A stretch of 64,000 nucleotides of DNA from positions 66,972 through 130,971 of the forward strand of contig NZ_JAKNTA010000003.1 in assembly GCF_022288725.1 (NCBI RefSeq), read 5' to 3'. The position numbers and the translations under genes were made by a program. Of this stretch, positions 58,750 to 64,000 are shown in pieces. Numbering within the stretch: position 1 is the first letter of the stretch; each line of letters starts with the position of its first letter. The notes under the pieces are model-generated. The model saw only the letters and a list, made by a program, of their open reading frames with translations. It was not told the DNA's origin and searched no databases. The DNA is from Kitasatospora sp. A2-31. Its GTDB lineage: Bacteria > Actinomycetota > Actinomycetes > Streptomycetales > Streptomycetaceae.

Positions 58750-61700
58750 GCAGCGCGACAGCGAACGAGGGGGCGGGCGCCCTGGCGGCACGACGGGACG
58801 ACGTGGCGATCGTCGGGATGGCCTGCCGGTTCCCCGGTGCACGGAACCTCAACCAGTACTGGCGGTTGCTCACCGCCCCGCACCCGCAGTTCACCACCGT
58901 GCCGGACAGCCGGTGGCGCGCCGGCGCCTTCCTCAGCGACGACTTCCGCGACGCGTCCTCGGCCTACACCGACCGGATGGCGCTGCTGCCGGACGTGGGC
59001 CACTTCGACGCGGCGCACTACGGCATCCCGCCGCGCCGCGCCCGGTCGATGGACCCGCAGCACCGGCTGCTGATCGACCTCGCCCGCGAGGCGCTCCAGG
59101 ACGCGGGGTGGGAGGCCGAGGGCTTCGACCGCGAGGAGACCTCGGTGATCACCTCGCTCACCGAGAGCGGCTACCGCGACATCAGCGCGATGCAGATCCG
59201 GATGCGCCAGCTGGCCGGCGGCGAGTTCGGGGCGCGGGCGACCGGCCCCGGGCTCCGCGAGGCGGTCCGCGCGGTCGACGGCCTGCACGGCTCGTCGGTG
59301 GCCGGACTGCTGCTCAACATGGGCCCGAACACCATCAGTTCGGTCTTCGACCTGCACGGCGAGAGCTACGCGCTGGACTCCGCCTGCTCCGGCGGGCTGA
59401 TGGCCGTGGCCAACGCGGTGTACGCCCTGCGCGCGGGCCGCAGCCGGATCGCCCTCGCCGGCGGCGCCCAGCTGATGCTCACCCCCGACCTCCTGATCGG
59501 GCTCTGCCGGATCGGCGCCGTCTCGCGCAGCGGGCAGTGCCTGCCGTTCGGCGCCGAGGCCGACGGCTTCGTGCTCGGCGAGGGCGCCGGGGTCCTGGTG
59601 CTGCGGCCGCTGGCCGATGCACTGGCGGCCGGCGACCGCGTCTACGCGGTGATCCGCGGCGTCGGCACGGCCAACGACGGCACCGTGCAGGGCGGTCTGC
59701 ACCCGCAGGCCGCCGGCCAGCTCCGCGCGCTGCGCCGGGCCTACCGCGACGCGGGGCTCGCCCCGGCCTCGGTGGGCTACCTGGAGGCGCACGGCACCGG
59801 CACCGCGGTCGGCGACCCGGTCGAGATCGGCGTCCTGCGCGAGCTGCGCGGCGACGCCGGCGCGCCCGCCTACCTCGGCGCCGTGAAGGCCGTGCTCGGC
59901 CACTCGCTCAACGCGGCCGGGATCGCCGGGCTGATCAAGACCGTGCTGGCGGTGCAGCGCGGAGTGGTCCCGCCGCAGCCGGAGTTCGGCCTGGCCGACC
60001 GCTCCGCGCTGGACGCCGCGGGCCTGAGCGTCGCGACGGCCCCGAGCAGCTGGCCCGCGACCGACGAGCCGCGCCGGGCGGGCGTGAGCGCCTTCGGCTT
60101 CGGCGGCACCGGGGTGCACCTGGTGGTGGAGGAGTGCGTCCCCGCCCCGGCCCCCGCGGTGCCGGACGGCGAGCCGCAGCTGCTGGTGCTCAGCGGCCGC
60201 GACCGGGCCGGGCTGGCCCGCTACGCGCGCGAGCTGGCGGACACCCTGACCGCCGACCGGCCGCCGCTGGCCGCGGTGGCGGACACGCTGGCCCGCCGTA
60301 CGCCGTTCGCGGAGCGGCTGGCCCTGGTGGCGCAGGACACCGAGGACGCCGTCGCCAAGCTGGTCGCGGCGGCCGAGGCCGTGGCGGCGGGCCGGAGCGG
60401 GGAGTTCGGGCCAGGGCAGCTGGCCGGCACGGTCGCGGACGGCGAGCCGGCCGAGGCTGTCGTCCCGGCGCCGGGCTCGCTCCCGGCCGAGGCCCGGACG
60501 GCGGCGCTGGCCGGGCTCGCCGAGCAGGCCGTCACCGGCCGCGGGCTGCGTCCGCTGACGGTGCGCACGCCCCCGAGCACCCTGCCGCCGAGCCCGCTCG
60601 CCCCGCGGCACCACTGGGTGGTGGCGGAGGCCGAGCGCGACGTGGCGGAGCCGCCCGCGCCGGCGGCCGGGTCCGCGGCTGCGGCGGCCGGTGCCCCGGT
60701 GCGGGCCGCCGACGCCACCACCACGGCCACGGCCACGGCCACGGCCATCGTGCTGGAGGAGGTGTCGCGGACCGGCGTCTTCCCGCTCTCCGACCTGGAC
60801 GGCCGGATGACGCTGGTGACCGATCTCGGCTTCGATTCCCTGATGCTCCAGGAGCTGGAGGTCAACATCGGCAAGCGCGTCCCGGGCTTCCGCAGCGAGG
60901 AGCTCTACGAGCCCGGCGTCACCGTCGAGGGCCTGTCCGCGCTGGTCGGCCCGCACCTGGACGGTGCGCAGCCGGCCCGGCCGCACCCCGACCTGCCGTA
61001 CCCCGACCTGCCGTACCCCGACCTGCCGTACCCCGACCTGCCGGGGACCGCGGGCGAGCCGCTGCCCGAGCCGCTGCCGTCACCGCTGGCCGAGCCGCGG
61101 CCGCGCCTGATGCGCGTGCCCCAGCCGCGGCAGCCGGAGCCGCCGGCGCAGCAGGCCTGGGCGCTGGGAACGGCGAGCGTCGACGACTTCCCCGAGGTGC
61201 GGCAGTTCGAGGAGCGCCTGGGCGCGATCACCGCGAGCGGCGCGGCGTGGCCGTACTTCCGCGTCCACCAGGGCAACATCCGCGACACCACGGTGATCGG
61301 CGGCCGGCCGTACCTGTCCTTCGGCAGCTACAACTACCTGGGCCTGTCCGGCCACCCGGCGGTCAACCGGGCCGTGCACGAGGCGGTGGAGCGATACGGC
61401 ACCTCGGTCTCGGCCAGCCGGGTGCTCTCCGGCGAACGGGACCTGACCGTGACGCTGGAGCGGGCGCTGGCGGGGTTCCTCGGCGTCCCGGACTGCCTGA
61501 CGCTGGTGAGCGGCCACGCCACCAACGTCACCGCGATCGGGCACCTCGTCGGGCCGGGCGACCTCGTCGTCCACGACGCGCTCGCCCACGACAGCATCCT
61601 GCAGGGCTGCACGCTCTCCGGGGCCGCGCGGCGCCCGTTCGCGCACAACGACACGGGGCAGCTGGAGCACATGCTCCGGCTCAACCGCTCGCGGTTCCGG

Positions 61701-62372
61701 CGGGTCCTGATCGCCGTCGAGGGCGCCTACAGCATGGACGGGGACCTCGTGGACCTGCCCGCCGTGATCGAGCTGAAGAAACGGTACGGCGCCCTGCTGC
61801 TGGTCGACGAGGCGCACAGCATCGGGACGGTGGGTGCGGGCGGCCGCGGCGTGGGCGAGTTCTTCGGCGTCGACCGGGCCGACGTGGACCTCTGGATGGG
61901 CACGCTCTCCAAGGCCTTCGCCAGCTGCGGCGGCTACCTGGGCGGCTCGGCCCGGATGGTCCGCTGGCTGCGGCACACGCTGCCGGGCTTCGTCTACAGC
62001 GTGGGTCTCACCCCGGCCAACGCGGCCGCGGCACTGGCCGCCACCGAGCTGATCACCGCGGAGCCCCACCGGGTCGGTGCCCTGCGACGCAACGCCGAGC
62101 TGTTCCTCGGCCTGGCCGGCGCGGCCGGCCTGGCGACCGGCTCCAGCGCGCACACCCCGATCGTGCCGTGCATCCTGGGCGACTCGGCCCACACCCTGCG
62201 CGTCGCGGACCGGCTCTTCGCCCGGGGCCTCATCGCCGATCCGATCTTCCACCCCGCCGTGGAGGAGGGGCTCTCCAGGCTGCGGTTCTTCGTCACCTGC
62301 GAGCACCGCGAGGAGGACATCCGGCGTGCCGTGGCGATCCTCGCCGAGGAGGTGGCGGCCGTCCACGTCTGA
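58746..62372 (+). CDS. KS-ACP-alpha-oxoamine synthase fusion (type I polyketide synthase / aminotransferase)
   Basis: 1208 residues. Ketosynthase (about 18-430): DVAIVGMACRFPGA, Cys214 in DSACSGG, His349 in EAHGTGT, and Lys381/His386 in VKAVLGHS. A linker of about 200 residues follows, then an ACP (about 650-725) with the phosphopantetheine Ser698 in LGFDSL. Three to four PDLPY units (from about 748) join it to an alpha-oxoamine synthase (about 800-1208): GSYNYLGLSGHP, VDEAHSIG (Asp1021, His1024) and the PLP lysine Lys1056 in TLSKAFASCGG. No acyltransferase or reductase is present. The ACP-bound acyl chain would be released by decarboxylative condensation with an amino acid to an alpha-amino ketone. 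Confidence 0.93.
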   Translation: MSSATANEGAGALAARRDDVAIVGMACRFPGARNLNQYWRLLTAPHPQFTTVPDSRWRAGAFLSDDFRDASSAYTDRMALLPDVGHFDAAHYGIPPRRARSMDPQHRLLIDLAREALQDAGWEAEGFDREETSVITSLTESGYRDISAMQIRMRQLAGGEFGARATGPGLREAVRAVDGLHGSSVAGLLLNMGPNTISSVFDLHGESYALDSACSGGLMAVANAVYALRAGRSRIALAGGAQLMLTPDLLIGLCRIGAVSRSGQCLPFGAEADGFVLGEGAGVLVLRPLADALAAGDRVYAVIRGVGTANDGTVQGGLHPQAAGQLRALRRAYRDAGLAPASVGYLEAHGTGTAVGDPVEIGVLRELRGDAGAPAYLGAVKAVLGHSLNAAGIAGLIKTVLAVQRGVVPPQPEFGLADRSALDAAGLSVATAPSSWPATDEPRRAGVSAFGFGGTGVHLVVEECVPAPAPAVPDGEPQLLVLSGRDRAGLARYARELADTLTADRPPLAAVADTLARRTPFAERLALVAQDTEDAVAKLVAAAEAVAAGRSGEFGPGQLAGTVADGEPAEAVVPAPGSLPAEARTAALAGLAEQAVTGRGLRPLTVRTPPSTLPPSPLAPRHHWVVAEAERDVAEPPAPAAGSAAAAAGAPVRAADATTTATATATAIVLEEVSRTGVFPLSDLDGRMTLVTDLGFDSLMLQELEVNIGKRVPGFRSEELYEPGVTVEGLSALVGPHLDGAQPARPHPDLPYPDLPYPDLPYPDLPGTAGEPLPEPLPSPLAEPRPRLMRVPQPRQPEPPAQQAWALGTASVDDFPEVRQFEERLGAITASGAAWPYFRVHQGNIRDTTVIGGRPYLSFGSYNYLGLSGHPAVNRAVHEAVERYGTSVSASRVLSGERDLTVTLERALAGFLGVPDCLTLVSGHATNVTAIGHLVGPGDLVVHDALAHDSILQGCTLSGAARRPFAHNDTGQLEHMLRLNRSRFRRVLIAVEGAYSMDGDLVDLPAVIELKKRYGALLLVDEAHSIGTVGAGGRGVGEFFGVDRADVDLWMGTLSKAFASCGGYLGGSARMVRWLRHTLPGFVYSVGLTPANAAAALAATELITAEPHRVGALRRNAELFLGLAGAAGLATGSSAHTPIVPCILGDSAHTLRVADRLFARGLIADPIFHPAVEEGLSRLRFFVTCEHREEDIRRAVAILAEEVAAVHV
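60986..61043. repeat. 15-bp repeat encoding PDLPY linker
   Basis: ccccgacctgccgta three times exactly, plus a fourth partial copy, in the linker between ACP and aminotransferase domains. In frame, so copy number can vary linker length. Confidence 0.9.
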
Positions 62373-62476
62373 CCGGCCGGGCTCCGGCGGATTCCGTTCC
62401 GGCCGGGGCGGGTTCCGGGCGGGGTGACGCCCGGGCAGGGTGACGGCCGGGCGGGGTGACGTCCGACCGGAGCGGG

Positions 62477-63037
62477 TCAGATCAGCGTGCGCTCCATCCG
62501 GCTGAGCACCGTGCTCGATCCGCCCCCGTCGGCCGGCGCGGCGCTGCTCGGCTCCCCGGCACCGCCCACCCGCTGGGAGAGCAGGTAGGCGATGATCTCC
62601 GCCTCCTGCTCCTGGACGTCGTCGTAGGTCGCGCGCAGGAGCATGTCCCGCACGAGGTCGGGGTCGAGGTTGGGGAAGAGGAGGCGGGCGGTCGCCTCGT
62701 CCAGCCAACCGGCCCCGCGGTGGCAACAGATGATGTGACCCAGCTCGTGCAAGATGATGTGCTCCTGATGCGTGCTGGTCGTGTTGGCGTCGTAGAAGAT
62801 GAGGTCTTCGTCGCGTGCGGCGACCCACATGCCGCACGGGTGCGAGGCCGGCATGTGCATCGGGACCAGCGTGATCGGGCGTTCGCGGATCTCCCCGAGG
62901 TAGTGGCAGAGTTCGGCCACGTCGGCCACCTCGGGGAGGCCGAGCTCGGCGATCCTCTTGGCGCCCGCCTTCCGGAGCCGCTTGAGCTGACTGCGGCGGT
63001 CCTGACCCGCCCCCGGGGCCTTCCTGCCGGCCCTCAC
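62477..63037 (-). CDS. ImmA/IrrE-type metalloprotease
   Basis: 186 residues from a GTG at 63037; overlaps the XRE gene stop (GTGA). The zinc motif HELGH (97-101) sits in HIILHELGHIICCH, with a possible third ligand in EQEAEIIAYLL (about 142-145). Family members cleave partner repressors or regulators. An N-terminal basic segment (RRSQLKRLRKAGAKR) may mediate partner contact. The upstream XRE protein is the obvious partner, as in mobile-element (ImmR/ImmA) regulation and other pairs. No phage genes are visible next to it. Confidence 0.9.
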   Translation of the reverse strand: MRAGRKAPGAGQDRRSQLKRLRKAGAKRIAELGLPEVADVAELCHYLGEIRERPITLVPMHMPASHPCGMWVAARDEDLIFYDANTTSTHQEHIILHELGHIICCHRGAGWLDEATARLLFPNLDPDLVRDMLLRATYDDVQEQEAEIIAYLLSQRVGGAGEPSSAAPADGGGSSTVLSRMERTLI

Positions 63038-63474
63038 TCCGGGTTGGCGGGGTCGGTGACCGGCGGCAGGCCCTGCAGCTGCCGGTACTGGTCCATGATG
63101 GCCGTGATGGCCTGGAGGTTCTCCTTCTTCATCCCGGCGGCCCGCATCGCCACCGCGCGGACCCCCGCCTGTCGCAGCGCCTCGATGGCGGCGACCTGGC
63201 TGAGCACCGACTCGGCGACCTGCTCGTCGAAGAAGTACGCGACCGAGACCCCGAAGAACTTCGCCAGCGCGGCCAGGAGGTCCGGTGAGGGGTTGGAGCG
63301 CTTGCCCGTCCGAAGCTGCGACAGATAGACGCCGCCGACCTTGAGTTCGGGGTTGACCCGCTTCAGCTCCTCGGCCACCTCGGCGTTGGTCCAGTGCCGA
63401 CCCTTGGGTCGGACCGTTCTGAAGAGGTCGTCCAGACGCACCGCCAACACGGGCCGGTCGTCGGTCTCGGACAT
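63034..63474 (-). CDS. XRE-family helix-turn-helix regulator
   Basis: 146 residues. After a 25-residue tail the Cro/CI-type helix-turn-helix is at about 28-82 (WTNAEVAEELKRVNPELKVGGVYLSQLRTGKRSNPSPDLLAALAKFFGVSVAYFFD). The C-terminal half has helices that may dimerise or be the ImmA cleavage target. Its upstream region is full of TAGC/GCTA palindromes, consistent with autorepression. Confidence 0.92.
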   Translation of the reverse strand: MSETDDRPVLAVRLDDLFRTVRPKGRHWTNAEVAEELKRVNPELKVGGVYLSQLRTGKRSNPSPDLLAALAKFFGVSVAYFFDEQVAESVLSQVAAIEALRQAGVRAVAMRAAGMKKENLQAITAIMDQYRQLQGLPPVTDPANPE

Positions 63475-63534
63475 TGCGATTCTCCCCCCGTCACCTCCCA
63501 GTTTTGCTCTCAGCTATCCGTCAGTTTCGCAGAT

Positions 63535-63598
63535 TAGCCGCTAGTTGACAATCGGCCGAGACTCCGCCAACGTGTACCTCGCAGATAGCTGCCAGCTA
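63535..63598. promoter_or_regulatory. XRE operator candidates
   Basis: TAGC-C-GCTA (63535-63543) and TAGCTG-C-CAGCTA (63586-63598) are perfect palindromes with related half-sites; a further single CAGCTA half-site is at 63511-63516. The start of the XRE gene is at 63474. TTGTCA (63551-63546 on the minus strand) is a candidate -35. Confidence 0.6.
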
Positions 63599-63828
63599 AC
63601 TTTGCTCACGGGGGTAGCCGAGTTGGCTGCGGCCTGCCACCTGGTCCGACCCTCGGGGGACGGGCCGGACCGGGCACGGCCCGGCGGGGGAGACGTCCCC
63701 GCCGGGCCGGACAGTACGAGCGGCCGATCCACCGGGGGAACGGGGGACGGGGAGGCCGGTCGGGGGGTGAGGCGGTCGACCCGCAGGGGGTGCGGGGAGC
63801 CGTCGAACGGGGGGCAACGAAGAAGAAA
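63599..63828. other. gap upstream of the XRE operators
   Basis: No gene supported. Purine-rich and GC-rich (gggggag runs); short open frames overlap here, but none has a ribosome site or fold. Confidence 0.4.
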
Positions 63829-63863
63829 CCCGCCCGGTCTGACGGGGGTTCAGGCCGGGCGGG
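63829..63863 (-). terminator. intrinsic terminator of the right-edge gene
   Basis: cccgcccgg (63829-63837) pairs with ccgggcggg (63855-63863). On the minus strand it is followed by TTTCTTCTTCG. It lies just past the stop at 63869. Confidence 0.8.
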
Positions 63864-63868
63864 AGCTC

Positions 63869-64000
63869 TCATTCAGCGGTGCGGAGTCTACTGTAGGCGG
63901 ACGCGACCTTGGTGAGCCAGGCCACTTCCGCGGTGAAACTGACGGTGTCCCGGTCCTCGAAGTCGCCCGCGTCCTTGTTGTCGGCGGGGATGGTGCCGGT
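63869..64000 (-). CDS. 3' end of a gene cut by the window edge
   Basis: The last 43 codons are open on the minus strand and end in TGA (63869-63871): TGTIPADNKDAGDFEDRDTV, then SFTAEVAWLTKVASAYSRLR, then TAE. It has a helical, amphipathic end and good codon usage. It may be the tail of a DUF6545/MAB_1171c-type membrane protein, which often sits beside XRE/ImmA pairs, but this is a guess. It ends at a terminator. Confidence 0.6.
   Translation of the reverse strand, partial: TGTIPADNKDAGDFEDRDTVSFTAEVAWLTKVASAYSRLRTAE

Overview
The window is high-GC actinobacterial chromosome. GC-rich third codon positions, GTG and even TTG starts, ATGA/GTGA gene overlaps, a sortase-type LAxTG surface protein, SigE-family sigma factor, HbpS-SenS-SenR haem/redox system and TipA-type regulator all point to Streptomycetaceae (Streptomyces or Kitasatospora). 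All identifications were made by reading motifs; no database search was run. The window opens inside one gene and closes inside another.

Layout. (1) 1-4552: a tightly coupled plus-strand operon of sugar-nucleotide genes (epimerase, nucleotidyltransferase, second epimerase) followed by a spherulin-4-type hydrolase and a GH114-type polygalactosaminidase lipoprotein. This combination resembles the hydrolase/epimerase toolkit of Pel and fungal galactosaminogalactan. (2) 4595-10902: minus-strand envelope genes (small membrane protein, NlpC/P60 peptidase coupled to an SPFH protein, and a 1075-residue surface protein). (3) 11448-11888: tRNA-Arg(ACG) and tRNA-Ser(GCT), each on the minus strand. (4) 12065-23401: PAS/receiver protein, acyl-CoA synthetase, small zinc-ribbon protein, membrane protein with a duplicated domain, DUF1906-like secreted protein, RhtA-like exporter, PNPOx-family oxidase and a small secreted protein. 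(5) 23876-30749: FAD oxidase, MFS transporter, MerR regulator, amidase, then an HxlR/NmrA pair flanked by a 16-bp direct repeat. (6) 30894-42535: tRNA-Ser(TGA), HtrA-type protease, TPP-riboswitch-controlled NCS1 transporter, GDPD, anti-sigma-like ATPase, SEC-C protein, candidate small RNA, primase-like protein, SpoIIE-type phosphatase and aminopeptidase P. (7) 42617-51946: SigE-family sigma factor with a membrane partner, GlxA-type regulator, TipA-type regulator, aquaporin, polytopic membrane protein, LAxTG surface protein, YunG-like protein and an F420-type oxidoreductase. (8) 52193-55069: HbpS, SenS and SenR. (9) 55127-62372: TetR regulator with three matching operators, alpha/beta hydrolase, and an SDR translationally coupled to a ketosynthase-ACP-alpha-oxoamine synthase megaenzyme. 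(10) 62477-64000: XRE/ImmA pair with palindromic operator candidates, and the 3' end of another gene.

The strongest candidates for undescribed biology are the SDR plus KS-ACP-AOS module, which has no acyltransferase domain and could make an alpha-amino ketone, and the Pel/galactosaminogalactan-like exopolysaccharide operon at the left edge. Secondary candidates are the stand-alone promoter/terminator unit at 37783-37868, the direct-repeat-flanked HxlR/NmrA cassette and the three-site TetR operator set.
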